Positions 11,185-23,143 are shown, counted from the stretch's first letter. The stretch is 64,000 bases of DNA from Allium sativum (GCA_030737875.1 CM060922.1:319463456-319527455), one strand, 5' to 3'. Made by a program: numbers and translations. Notes: a model not told the origin generated them from the sequence alone.

Positions 11185-11530
11185 AGTATTTGAAAAAGAA
11201 ATATTTGAAAAAGAAATATTTGAAAAAAAAAATTATTTGAAAAAGAAATATTTGAAAAAGAAATATTTGAAATAGAATATTTGAAAATAAAGGAATATAT
11301 GAAGCCGTGTTGATTAGATTGACGCCATTTTGACGCGAACGATATTTATATCGATTTTAAACGATTTCGAAATGAATTGAATTGAAAACGATTTCGAAAT
11401 GAATTGAATTGAAAACGATTTCGAAATGAATTGAATTGAAAACGATTTCGAAATGAATTGAATTGAAAACGATTTCGAAATGAATTAAATTGAAAACGAT
11501 TTCGAAACGAATTGAATTGAAACGAATTCA
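11185..11530 (+). repeat. 15-bp and 27-bp tandem repeats in element A 5' LTR
   Basis: A TATTTGAAAAAGAAA-type 15-bp repeat occupies about 11195-11285. About six copies of a 27-bp unit containing AACGATTTCGAAATGAATTG occupy 11350-11530. The repeats create an artefactual open frame on the minus strand. The 3' LTR copy is 19455-19800. Element C has only a single related segment, so this expansion is specific to A. Confidence 0.9.
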
Positions 11531-12426
11531 AGTTGAATTGAAAGCGAATTGAAATGAATTCAAATTGAATTGAAATTTGAATTGAATAGAAATGAATTTT
11601 GAAACGAATATTATAAAGAAGAATTCAATTTTGCTTTGAATTGAAATGGAATTTGAAATAGGTTTTGAAACGATTTTAAAACTATTTATATAATTCGTTT
11701 TGAATAGAAATCGACGAAATATATATTATATATATTATATATATAATATAATGGCCTGAATAGAACGCGCCGCGCCGCGGCAGTTCGCGAATTTCGACCA
11801 TTTATTTCAAACGGACATTACGGGAGATCCGACCGTCGGATTCTCCTAAAACCGGAACCGTTGGGTTCGTATCGAAAAGAGCTTTCTAACGAATATTAGA
11901 AATTTGAAATCTAACGGTTGGATTTGGAATTATGTCCAAATCAAATTCGAAAAAGGTCGCTGTAAGTGCAGTTCGATGGCCATTGATGGAAATCGACTGT
12001 ACGGGCCTTGATAAAATTATTAAAAATAGTAATAATTTGTGTAAAATCATAAGAAATGATTTAGAAAGAATTGGGATGAAAAACTCCATGTTTGAAAAGA
12101 TAAAAATAGATTTTTATCGAAATGAACTGGTTTTGAACTAGAATTAAAATTCTATTTATTTTTAAATAAATAAATTGAATTTAAAAAGGGTTTTGAAAAT
12201 AACCAAAATATCCAATGATTGCATTGGAGTGGATTTGAATCGAAATTGTCTTCGGAATATTTCGATGTTGGAATTCGTGATTATACAGGTGTTGTTATGG
12301 AAATTTGAAAGATATATATTTATATCGTTATTTCCAATACGACATTTGTTAGTCGTAGAATTTGATATTGAATATAAGCCGATATATTTTCTATTCAGAG
12401 CCTTGTATTGAATATCAAATGTGATT

Positions 12427-12679
12427 TGGGTTTGTCGTGAATGGTGTCTTCACTAACACTGTTCTTGAACCCAGTTGAGAAAAGATTAAATCTTTTTATT
12501 TAGATTTAATGAAGTGTACCAATTAAATGATATTTAATTGGAATTAAATTGATATTGATTTTTGGGTTTATCGTGAACAGTGTTTTAAACAACACTCGTT
12601 CTTTAACCTGATAATTAATGAATGTGATTTTGGGTTTATCGTGAACTGTGTTTTTAAATGACACGGATTCTTTAACCCA
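12427..12679 (+). repeat. Three stem-loop modules in element A 5' LTR
   Basis: The modules are at 12427-12473, 12563-12608 and 12631-12679. Each opens with GGGTTT(A/G)TCGTGAA, closes with (G/T)TTC...AACC(C), and can fold. In the second, GAAC-AGTGTT (12575-12584) pairs with AACACT-c-GTTC (12591-12601). Related modules occur in the LTRs of B and C. Confidence 0.6.
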
Positions 12680-14475
12680 GTCGAAGATTAAAACTAAGTG
12701 GAGTTTTAATGAATCTTTAATTAGATTGAAATAATCGAAATGGAGTATCACTAGTTTTACTCCAGGCGATAGTTAAATCTTTAATTAGATTTGAACGTGA
12801 AATGGTAATTGAATTTACCGATAACACCATGGTGTTAGATATGAAGTATTACCAGTTTTACTTCATGGGATGAATAGGTTGGGATTGGGAAACTAAAACC
12901 AATGATTACTTCGGTAAGGTTCGTTAATCTCGACTAGTTGAATTGATATTCAAAAGTAGATTAGAGAATAAATTCAAGAATTTATCTTTGATAAAATTAA
13001 TGGGAACCTTTCCCTATGAATGTGAAATTTAGAAACTAACTGTCGGTTAGCTAAGTAGAATGGTTTTCTGGATATTGATCTGATGTTGGTTTCGGCCTTC
13101 GGGGTTAATATTTGGGGAATTATTCTCTTGATTAATTTACGGTTAGTGACTGATGAATTGGAATGAGGCGTATGTTGTGTTTGTGTAACACTTATTTAAA
13201 ATATACGCGAGTTATTCGGAAAGACCGGGTTTATCCCATTCTGAATAACTGATACGACGATAAGTCGAAGATGAAGACGATGGTCGAAGACCGGAGGTCT
13301 TCACGTCGTTTGGATAATTACTGATGATCTTGATTGGGCTGTACACCCAAGAAGATGGAAACAGTTGGTGATCGTCCAGACGTACTTGGAGATCGATGGA
13401 TATGCGGGGTACTAGGTGCCTCCGGTTTCGTTCAGACCCAGAACGGACTTGTAAATGGACTGTGTGTCTGACATTGGATTTTAGTCCGTGTGATTGATCT
13501 CTATTAAATATATATCTGTTTGGCGGCGGAGAATTTATTCTCTTGCTTAACGCCCTTCTCTGAGACGTACGAGCTCAGGGGTTATATATTGATGGATATC
13601 AAACGCATGGAGTGAATTGCCTGTGTGGCACGCCTAAGTGGCAATTGATCAAGGCTTCTGTTGAAAAGCAAAGTCTTGTGGTGATGATCAAAGCACAGCC
13701 TTTGTGGCGTAGCTTTGTGTAACGTTTACTTCGCGAGTTTCACACCCGGTATGAACCAAAAACGGGAGACGGACCTCAGGGAGGGCATGCGTTGCTTTCT
13801 AGTTAGAAGTGGCGTCAGTGGTTTTACACGCCCTGACGAGTTTGACTTATGTGGTTGTTGCTGTTGCGAGGCGCCTCGGATTGATCGGTCGTTCTCGAAC
13901 CGATGGAGCCATTCGTTGGCTCGCTTACGCCCCATAGGGCGGGGGAACGCATGTTCAGGGTTTAAGTTTAATCCACATCGGTGGACCGGCCCTGTCGCTC
14001 CAAGGGCCCACCTGAGTCTGGGTCCTGAGGCTCGGGCTAGACAGTCTCGAATCGGTTGAGGACTATCTTTTGCCTCGGTTCATAGATGGAAACCCAATTT
14101 CCAAATACGTGACTTTGCGATTTTGATTGTATAACCTATATATGGCGACATAGTGGTATGGGGCATTCATGCCGCCTATGATTGATACTTATGATTTGAA
14201 GTTGTTTTATACACTATACACTTATAAATAGTATCAAATGATTTCTTTTAAACGTATCAAGCATTCTTGGCTATTATAAGGTAAAAACCCTATCCTCCGG
14301 CTTGCGTTGCATTGTGTGATGGGAACTGGGTCTTATAATAGCTTCATTCTTCTTTATTTAGCATTGCGCTGTTGTTTTATGCACTGGTATTCTTGGGAGG
14401 AAACCCGTTCCGTGTTATACGGCGTGGTCCCTTGATTTACCTAATGATTTAAAATAAAGATTAATAACTGTTTTA

Positions 14476-14491
14476 GTTCTCACACCAGTCA
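14476..14491 (+). promoter_or_regulatory. U5 arm of a long-range complementary pair (element A)
   Basis: GTTCTCACACCAGTCA is the exact reverse complement of 15280-15295 in the internal region. The PBS lies between them, about 380 nt from this arm and 400 nt from the other. The pairing is retained in C and mostly in B. The arm is followed by a small palindrome, CAGTCACATGACTG. Confidence 0.5.
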
Positions 14492-14870
14492 CATGACTGA
14501 CCTGGAGTTTATTGTTTTAACCTAAACTCTGGGTGCCCCTATTTTCGACACGGGCAGCTAGTAGTTTTGGTTTTGCAGATTTATATTCACAGGATCCTGG
14601 TTTACAGCTGGAACGATATCCGGAAAGCTTTGTATCCGTATATCTCATTCTAGTTGTGTATTGTATTATTTTCCGCTGCTATGTATTTAAATGTAATTTA
14701 AATCTCTGATATTTCTATGTAATATTTATTCGTTTATACTCTGTATATTCTTGTAATCTGATGCATTGTTGTAATATACAATGAAACGTTCTTCTGTTTG
14801 CGTTCTGCTGTGGTTTGTTCTCGAACTATCCGACGCTTTCCTTTACGGGGAAGTTGCGGGTCTTTACACG

Positions 14871-14882
14871 TGGTATCAGAGC
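14871..14882 (+). other. Primer binding site of element A
   Basis: TGGTATCAGAGC, complementary to the 3' end of plant initiator-Met tRNA, sits 2 nt after the LTR end. Confidence 0.95.
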
Positions 14883-15009
14883 TTTGGTTTACAAAGCTAG
14901 AGAACAAGGCACATTAGAACCATACGAAAGAATTCATCAGAAATTGGATTAGTAATATCCAATGAGAATGACTCGTTAGAGATAGGATCAGTAGTATCCT
15001 AGAACGAGT
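14880..15009 (+). ncRNA. Candidate packaging/dimerisation stem-loops of element A leader
   Basis: Three hairpins are visible by eye. SL1: AGCTTTG-gttta-CAAAGCT, overlapping the PBS end. SL2 (14943-14963): ATTGGAT-tagtaat-ATCCAAT. SL3 (14971-15009): outer stem ACTCGTT/AACGAGT and inner stem TAGGAT-cagtagt-ATCCTA. Counterparts in B (26161-26285) and C (minus, 59390-59520) keep most pairs, some through paired changes. Location after the PBS matches retroelement packaging signals; the function is inference. Confidence 0.5.
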
Positions 15010-15279
15010 GTGAAGAGTATATTTTTGAAAATGAAAACAAATTTTGTTTTTAAAATCTAAATCAATTATTCGTATTTGATTATCTATTTATATTGATGTG
15101 GACAATCCAGTATATATAGATTTTGCGTATACGTCTGATCCGCGTGTATTCGAAATTTTAATATACTGGATAGATATGGAATCACATTCTAGTCGCCCGA
15201 AGATGATTCTGATGATTGACTAGTCGTCATTAGTATTCATGTTCGAGTAACGAAGGTGTGATATCTATATATTTCCTAT

Positions 15280-15295
15280 TGACTGGTGTGAGAAC
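15280..15295 (+). promoter_or_regulatory. Internal arm of the long-range complementary pair (element A)
   Basis: TGACTGGTGTGAGAAC pairs 16/16 with 14476-14491. Confidence 0.5.
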
Positions 15296-15886
15296 CAAAA
15301 TTAGATAGGGCCTATTGTTGTGATTTGGCATCAAAAATCTGATTTTTGACTATATATCAAAGTTATGAATTTCAAATGATAATCAACTAATGGATTGATG
15401 TTTGTGTTGTTTGTTTATTTGTTTGCTAATTTTGAACCATTAAGCCTAATTGAATCAAATATTGGATTATATTGGAAATTGGTCGCAATTGCTTGCATAT
15501 GCATATATATATTGAACAGGTCATAGCAAGGAGGCTAGAGCCGAAGAATAAAATTTGTTTGCCCGACAAATAGGTACATGTTTACTACATAATTTACTGT
15601 TTTGTTTGGGTGATGATGATTTTGTGAGCCTATTGGCTAGCCGCTTGGCTTTTTCTTTTTCTTTTTGAGATCTGAAGGACCGGGGAAGCTATTTGAAATT
15701 CCCCGATGCTCCCGGTGCAGGGGAGGTTATGGCGAAATTTTTCAAAAATTTAGGGTGTTAGCCAAATTTTTGAAATTTTGAAAATTCTCATAAACTAAAG
15801 AGTTAGAGAAAGGAAGCCAGATCGAACGTAGTGTTAATTAATCAAACCACTTTCGACTTTGTTCCTTTTCAGGGACGAAAAGTTTT

Positions 15887-15899
15887 AAGTGGGGGAGAT
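15887..15899 (+). other. Polypurine tract of element A
   Basis: AAGTGGGGGAGAT directly precedes the 3' LTR start TGTAACAACCC. Confidence 0.95.
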
Positions 15900-17545
15900 T
15901 GTAACAACCCGTAAAATCTGGGCCAGTTTAAATTTTTTATTTTGGTCATTTTAGCGAATTTAGATTATTTAAAATGAATTATTTTAAATAATATCGACGA
16001 GAGATTTTATTTGAATATAATTCGAACGTATATATTATATACGTCGTCGTTAGAATATATAATAATTATATATAATTCTAAAAGGAATTGAAAATGGCGC
16101 GGTAGTTCGAAAATTCGATTTCTAATTTCAAATGAATATACAGAATTCAATATAAGTCAGAATTGAACGAAACAAGAAATATTTGAATCTGTATAACTAG
16201 ATCTTTGTAACGAAGTTAACAAACTGAGATTTTATTTTAGAAATGATAAGATATGTCCAGTTTAAAATTAGAAATAGTCGCTGTGGAATTTATATATATT
16301 TTTATATATATAAGGCCCTTAAAAATAGCAATTTTGCAAACGACCTCGGATTTCGACGAAACCAGTTTTGTTGGGTCCGTGATGTTAAATTATTGCTAGA
16401 TTCCAAATTTCATAATTTTTCGAATCAATATGTGAGCGTGGCAAAGGAAAACGCGTTTGACCGGTTTCAGTTGATTTTAGTCGACCGGAAATTGGCCATT
16501 TTTCAAACGGTCTCAGAATTCGACGAAACTAGTTTAGTTAGGACCGTATCGTCAATACGAAGCTAGAAATATTTTTCGAGAATTTTTAGAGTTAGTATGT
16601 GGCCCTGGTAATTTGAAATGTACGTTTAAAATTCAATATAAAGATTTATATTTTAAATTTTACGGAAACTGACTGTAACAGTCGAAATGGCTTACGAAAC
16701 CTATTCCATTGTGTCCGGGATGGGGGTAGTTAGCTAGGGGCGACACTGGTTCGGTTTGATTTGGAGTTTAAATGAAAATTCTCTTTTTAAAAGAAAAATA
16801 GAATTAAATATTAATTAAAATAATCATATTTATATATACTCCCTCCCCCCCCCTCGTTTCTTTAAAATCAAAAATCGATTCAGAAAAAAAAAAAAATAAG
16901 GGCTTCGAGGCCTAATCGTCGACGCCGCGCCGCCAGGGGGGTGACCCATCGCCGTCGCCCCTTCTTCCACCAGCCCCCTCCTCTTCTCGAGCTCCTCCGC
17001 CTCCGTCCATCCACCTCCGTTCGAAGCCCATCCCCAAAAGGAAAACCGCCGAGCCCCCTTAGTCCACCACCGCCTCCAGCGACTCCATCCGCACCGACCT
17101 CCGCCTGAACCCCCCCCAAGATTCGAAACCGCCGACGCCCCCCTGTAAGTCATTATTTATTTGTTTTATTTGTTTTATTTTTATTTTATCAACAGGAAAA
17201 TTAAAACTGATTTTAATAAGAAAAATAAAACTGATTTAATAGGATATTTAAAAACTGAATTTAAATTAGGTTTAAAACTGAAATTTTAATAAAGATTTAA
17301 AACTGTTTTTTTTTTATAAAGGCTTTAGACTGATTTTAATTTTTAGTTAAAAGAAAAAGATTCAAACTTTAAAAAGAAAAAGATTCAAACTTTAAATAGA
17401 AAAGATCATATTTTTTTTTTATGGAAAAGACGGAATTTTTATTGAGTAGGAGAAGTAAGATACGATTGTTATATTTTTTTAAACAATAAAAATATAATTT
17501 TTACATCATAGGAATATTAAAAATATAATCTTTATATTGAAAATA

Positions 17546-18500
17546 TGATTTTTATATATTGAACTTTGAAGTAGAAATTCGATTTTTATATATTGAACTT
17601 TGAAATAGAAATTCGATTTTTATATATTGAACTTTGAAATAGAAATTCGATTTTTATATATTGAACTTTGAAATAGAAATTCGATTTTTATATATTGAAC
17701 TTTGAAATAGAAATTCGATTTTTATATATTGAACTTTGAAATAGAAATTCGATTTTTATATATTGAACTTTGAAATAGAAATTCGATTTTTATATATTGA
17801 ACTTTGAAATAGAAATTCGATTTTTATATATTGAACTTTGAAATAGAAATTCGATTTTTATATATTGAACTTTGAAATAGAAATTCGATTTTTATATATT
17901 GAACTTTGAAATAGAAATTCGATTTTTATATATTGAACTTTGAAATAGAAATTCGATTTTTATATATTGAACTTTGAAATAGAAATTCGATTTTTATATA
18001 TTGAACTTTGAAATAGAAATTCGATTTTTATATATTGAACTTTGAAATAGAAATTCGATTTTTATATATTGAACTTTGAAATAGAAATTCGATTTTTATA
18101 TATTGAACTTTGAAATAGAAATTCGATTTTTATATATTGAACTTTGAAATAGAAATTCGATTTTTATATATTGAACTTTGAAATAGAAATTCGATTTTTA
18201 TATATTGAACTTTGAAATAGAAATTCGATTTTTATATATTGAACTTTGAAATAGAAATTCGATTTTTATATATTGAACTTTGAAATAGAAATTCGATTTT
18301 TATATATTGAACTTTGAAATAGAAATTCGATTTTTATATATTTAACTTCGAACTAAAAATTCGATTTTTATATATTTAACTTCGAACTAAAAATTCGATT
18401 TTTATATATTTAACTTCGAACTAAAAATTCGATTTTTGTATATTGAATAGTGAAATAAAAATTCGATTTTTATATATTGAATAACGAAGTCAAAATTCGA
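17546..18500 (+). repeat. 34-bp minisatellite in element A 3' LTR
   Basis: The same array as at 9241, with about 23 instead of 24 core units. The offset between the two LTRs changes by exactly 34 bp across the array. Confidence 0.95.
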
Positions 18501-20696
18501 TTTTTACATATGTAGAGGATCCGGGCAACGAAGATGACGAAGATGCGATAGCGACGAAGATTTCTATCGATGAAGTGCCGTGGAGCTGGATAGCTATATG
18601 TGAGAATTTCTCACCTTTCAATTTTATTTCTAGTTATATATATATACTAGGATGCAGACGGTGCTTAGTAGCACCCGACACAATCGTCCACAGACCATGG
18701 ACTTGTTTGTTTGGTTGTTTGGTTATTGATTGTGATATTGGTTTGAATGTGGTTTGTGGTGTGAAAAATCGAATCGATAAATTGGTTAGGATTAGACGTG
18801 CGCCGTTATAAGACGAGGGAGTAAGGCTAGGTTAGACCCTTACTCCAAATTTTGTGGTTTTGCAAAATGAAATTGATTTGATTGATGAGTGAATGGCGTG
18901 GGCCTTCACTAGACCGGGGATAAGGCTAGGCCTCGTCCCGTTTCTAGTATCGTGCCGTTATGCCGCCGAAATTTTCTAAAATATGTTAGAAAAGTAAAAA
19001 TATCATTTTATTTAAAGAATGAACCGAAGAGAAATTCATATGTTGAAATAAAATGTTTTGTCGTTAAAAATATAAATTTTAACGTGAATGTGAATAAATA
19101 AAATATTCATTTGCAAACCAGATGGTTTGTTTATGTACACTTATTTGAAGGACATTGATTGGGTCGATAAATTTTACACATCGCCCAACTGCACAAATAA
19201 AATCTGTGTTTGATTGTTTGAAACCCTACACGGGTGTTGGGATGATATTTGACGTACACTAATCCCGATTGTTTAGTTGTGTGTCGATCGATTGATTGAC
19301 AGACTGTTATAAGCGTTGAATATTTATATTTGATGCTTATACAGTGTAGAATGCACTTTGGATGATGGTTGATTATTCATCGTTGTTGATATATGCATGT
19401 GTTGTAGAAAATCCATATAATTAACATTATATGGTAATTGATTGGGCCTCATTCCAGTATTTGAAAAAGAAATATTTGAAAAAGAAATATTTGAAAAAAA
19501 AATTATTTGAAAAAGAAATATTTGAAAAAGAAATATTTGAAATAGAATATTTGAAAATAAAGGAATATATGAAGCCGTGTTGATTAGATTGACGCCATTT
19601 TGACGCGAACGATATTTATATCGATTTTAAACGATTTCAAAATGAATTGAATTGAAAACGATTTCGAAATGAATTGAATTGAAAACGATTTCGAAATGAA
19701 TTGAATTGAAAACGATTTCGAAATGAATTGAATTGAAAACGATTTCGAAATGAATTGAATTGAAAACGATTTCGAAACGAATTGAATTGAAACGAATTCA
19801 AGTTGAATTGAAAGCGAATTGAAATGAATTCAAATTGAATTGAAATTTGAATTGAATAGAAATGAATTTTGAAACGAATATTATAAAGAAGAATTCAATT
19901 TTGCTTTGAATTGAAATGGAATTTGAAATAGGTTTTGAAACGATTTTAAAACTATTTATATAATTCGTTTTGAATAGAAATCGACAAAATATATATTATA
20001 TATATTATATATATAATATAATGGCCTGAATAGAACGCGCCGCGCCGCGGCAGTTCGCGAATTTCGACCATTTATTTCAAACGGACATTACGGGAGATCC
20101 GACCGTCGGATTCTCCTAAAACCGGAACCGTTGGGTTCGTATCGAAAAGAGCTTTCTAACGAATATTAGAAATTTGAAATCTAACGGTTGGATTTGGAAT
20201 TATGTCCAAATCAAATTCGAAAAAGGTCGTTGTAAGTGCAGTTCGATGGCCATTGATGGAAATCGACTGTACGGGCCTTGATAAAATTATTAAAAATAGT
20301 AATAATTTGTGTAAAATCATAAGAAATGATTTAGAAAGAATTGGGATGAAAAACTCCATGTTTGAAAAGATAAAAATAGATTTTTATCGAAATGAACTGG
20401 TTTTGAACTAGAATTAAAATTCTATTTATTTTTAAATAAATAAATTGAATTTAAAAAGGGTTTTGAAAATAACCAAAATATCCAATGATTGCATTGGAGT
20501 GGATTTGAATCGAAATTGTCTTCGGAATATTTCGATGTTGGAATTCGTGATTATACAGGTGTTGTTATGGAAATTTGAAAGATATATATTTATATCGTTA
20601 TTTCCAATACGACATTTGTTAGTCGTAGAATTTGATATTGAATATAAGCCGATATATTTTCTATTCAGAGCCTTGTATTGAATATCAAATGTGATT

Positions 20697-20949
20697 TGGG
20701 TTTGTCGTGAATGGTGTCTTCACTAACACTGTTCTTGAACCCAGTTGAGAAAAGATTAAATCTTTTTATTTAGATTTAATGAAGTGTACCAATTAAATGA
20801 TATTTAATTGGAATTAAATTGATATTGATTTTTGGGTTTATCGTGAACAGTGTTTTAAACAACACTCGTTCTTTAACCTGATAATTAATGAATGTGATTT
20901 TGGGTTTATCGTGAACTGTGTTTTTAAATGACACGGATTCTTTAACCCA
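20697..20949 (+). repeat. Stem-loop modules in element A 3' LTR
   Basis: Three modules identical in order to those of the 5' LTR (20697-20743, 20833-20878, 20901-20949). Confidence 0.6.
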
Positions 20950-23138
20950 GTCGAAGATTAAAACTAAGTGGAGTTTTAATGAATCTTTAATTAGATTGAA
21001 ATAATCGAAATGGAGTATCACTAGTTTTACTCCAGGCGATAGTTAAATCTTTAATTAGATTTGAACGTGAAATGGTAATTGAATTTACCGATAACACCAT
21101 GGTGTTAGATATGAAGTATTACCAGTTTTACTTCATGGGATGAATAGGTTGGGATTGGGAAACTAAAACCAATGATTACTTCGGTAAGGTTCGTTAATCT
21201 CGACTAGTTGAATTGATATTCAAAAGTAGATTAGAGAATAAATTCAAGAATTTATCTTTGATAAAATTAATGGGAACCTTTCCCTATGAATGTGAAATTT
21301 AGAAACTAACTGTCGGTTAGCTAAGTAGAATGGTTTTCTGGATATTGATCTGATGTTGGTTTCGGCCTTCGGGGTTAATATTTGGGGAATTATTCTCTTG
21401 ATTAATTTACGGTTAGTGACTGATGAATTGGAATGAGGCGTATGTTGTGTTTGTGTAACACTTATTTAAAATATACGCGAGTTATTCGGAAAGACCGGGT
21501 TTATCCCATTCTGAATAACTGATACGACGATAAGTCGAAGATGAAGACGATGGTCGAAGACCGGAGGTCTTCACGTCGTTTGGATAATTACTGATGATCT
21601 TGATTGGGCTGTACACCCAAGAAGATGGAAACAGTTGGTGATCGTCCAGACGTACTTGGAGATCGATGGATATGCGGGGTACTAGGTGCCTCCGGTTTCG
21701 TTCAGACCCAGAACGGACTTGTAAATGGACTGTGTGTCTGACATTGGATTTTAGTCCGTGTGATTGATCTCTATTAAATATATATCTGTTTGGCGGCGGA
21801 GAATTTATTCTCTTGCTTAACGCCCTTCTCTGAGACGTACGAGCTCAGGGGTTATATATTGATGGATATCAAACGCATGGAGTGAATTGCCTGTGTGGCA
21901 CGCCTAAGTGGCAATTGATCAAGGCTTCTGTTGAAAAGCAAAGTCTTGTGGTGATGATCAAAGCACAGCCTTTGTGGCGTAGCTTTGTGTAACGTTTACT
22001 TCGCGAGTTTCACACCCGGTATGAACCAAAAACGGGAGACGGACCTCAGGGAGGGCATGCGTTGCTTTCTAGTTAGAAGTGGCGTCAGTGGTTTTACACG
22101 CCCTGACGAGTTTGACTTATGTGGTTGTTGCTGTTGCGAGGCGCCTCGGATTGATCGGTCGTTCTCGAACCGATGGAGCCATTCGTTGGCTCGCTTACGC
22201 CCCATAGGGCGGGGGAACGCATGTTCAGGGTTTAAGTTTAATCCACATCGGTGGACCGGCCCTGTCGCTCCAAGGGCCCACCTGAGTCTGGGTCCTGAGG
22301 CTCGGGCTAGACAGTCTCGAATCGGTTGAGGACTATCTTTTGCCTCGGTTCATAGATGGAAACCCAATTTCCAAATACGTGACTTTGCGATTTTGATTGT
22401 ATAACCTATATATGGCGACATAGTGGTATGGGGCATTCATGCCGCCTATGATTGATACTTATGATTTGAAGTTGTTTTATACACTATACACTTATAAATA
22501 GTATCAAATGATTTCTTTTAAACGTATCAAGCATTCTTGGCTATTATAAGGTAAAAACCCTATCCTCCGGCTTGCGTTGCATTGTGTGATGGGAACTGGG
22601 TCTTATAATAGCTTCATTCTTCTTTATTTAGCATTGCGCTGTTGTTTTATGCACTGGTATTCTTGGGAGGAAACCCGTTCCATGTTATACGGCGTGGTCC
22701 CTTGATTTACCTAATGATTTAAAATAAAGATTAATAACTGTTTTAGTTCTCACACCAGTCACATGACTGACCTGGAGTTTATTGTTTTAACCTAAACTCT
22801 GGGTGCCCCTATTTTCGACACGGGCAGCTAGTAGTTTTGGTTTTGCAGATTTATATTCACAGGATCCTGGTTTACAGCTGGAACGATATCCGGAAAGCTT
22901 TGTATCCGTATATCTCATTCTAGTTGTGTATTGTATTATTTTCCGCTGCTATGTATTTAAATGTAATTTAAATCTCTGATATTTCTATGTAATATTTATT
23001 CGTTTATACTCTGTATATTCTTGTAATCTGATGCATTGTTGTAATATACAATGAAACGTTCTTCTGTTTGCGTTCTGCTGTGGTTTGTTCTCGAACTATC
23101 CGACGCTTTCCTTTACGGGGAAGTTGCGGGTCTTTACA

Positions 23139-23143
23139 CGTAT
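23139..23143 (+). repeat. Target-site duplication of element A (right copy)
   Basis: CGTAT, followed by the continuation of the element B LTR (CGAAAAGAGCTTTCC). Confidence 0.95.

Larger units (their letters stand above)
7576..14868 (+). repeat. Element A 5' LTR (7293 bp)
   Basis: Internal order: U3 (7576 to about 8500); TATA box; C-rich and GC-rich leader (8518-8842) ending in a donor-like GTAAGT; AT-rich 34-bp minisatellite (9241-10220); an acidic exon-like patch (10245-10320); 15-bp and 27-bp repeats (11190-11530); stem-loop modules (12427-12679); a GC-richer block (13540-14060); and a T-rich, TTGTA-rich segment near 14640-14790 that looks like a plant poly(A) region. Reading frames inside (for example 11932-12141 and 12175-12411) show no family resemblance. 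Confidence 0.95.
14869..15899 (+). other. Internal region of element A, non-coding and structured
   Basis: A 1031-bp region between LTRs with no reading frame of note. It holds the PBS, three stem-loops (14880-15009), the second arm of the U5 complementarity (15280-15295) and the PPT. The PPT-proximal part is shared with B and C, including a GTTATGGCGAAATTT segment near 15728 and TTAGGGTGTTAGCC near 15750. Confidence 0.9.
7576..23138 (+). mobile_element. Element A: complete giant-LTR retrotransposon without coding capacity
   Basis: The element is complete: 5' LTR 7576-14868 (7293 bp), 2-nt spacer, PBS 14871-14882, internal region 14869-15899 (1031 bp), PPT 15887-15899, 3' LTR 15900-23138 (7239 bp), and TSD CGTAT on both sides. 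The LTRs start TGTAACAACCC and end GGGTCTTTACA, near-perfect inverted termini. They differ by about a dozen substitutions plus homopolymer and repeat-number indels, so the insertion is recent. No gag, protease, RT or integrase frame is present. LTRs outweigh the internal region about 14 to 1. By structure it is a LARD-like non-autonomous element that must be mobilised in trans. The PPT, PBS and termini resemble those of plant Ty3/gypsy elements, so a partner of that class is likely (inference). Confidence 0.95.
15900..23138 (+). repeat. Element A 3' LTR (7239 bp)
   Basis: Near-identical to the 5' LTR with the same landmarks: TATA box 16827, GC-rich leader 16844-17144, GTAAGT 17145-17150, 34-bp array 17546-18500, 27-bp array about 19620-19800, stem-loop modules 20697-20949. 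It is 54 bp shorter, mainly from one fewer 34-bp unit and shorter poly-C. It ends TCTTTACA next to CGTAT. Confidence 0.95.

Noticed and set aside
11346..11531. Repeat protein with NRFQFNSFR units
   Set aside because: Created by a 27-bp tandem repeat whose length is a multiple of three; changed in the sister LTR by single substitutions.
13715..14059. 114-aa conserved protein, identical at 21985-22329
   Set aside because: Identity is explained by LTR duplication. The start would be TTG, and the counterpart in element C shifts frame and sequence.
7576..23138. An 8.3-kb tandem segmental duplication
   Set aside because: The two copies are bounded by TG...CA-type ends, separated by a PBS and PPT, and flanked by CGTAT on both sides, so they are LTRs of one retrotransposon.
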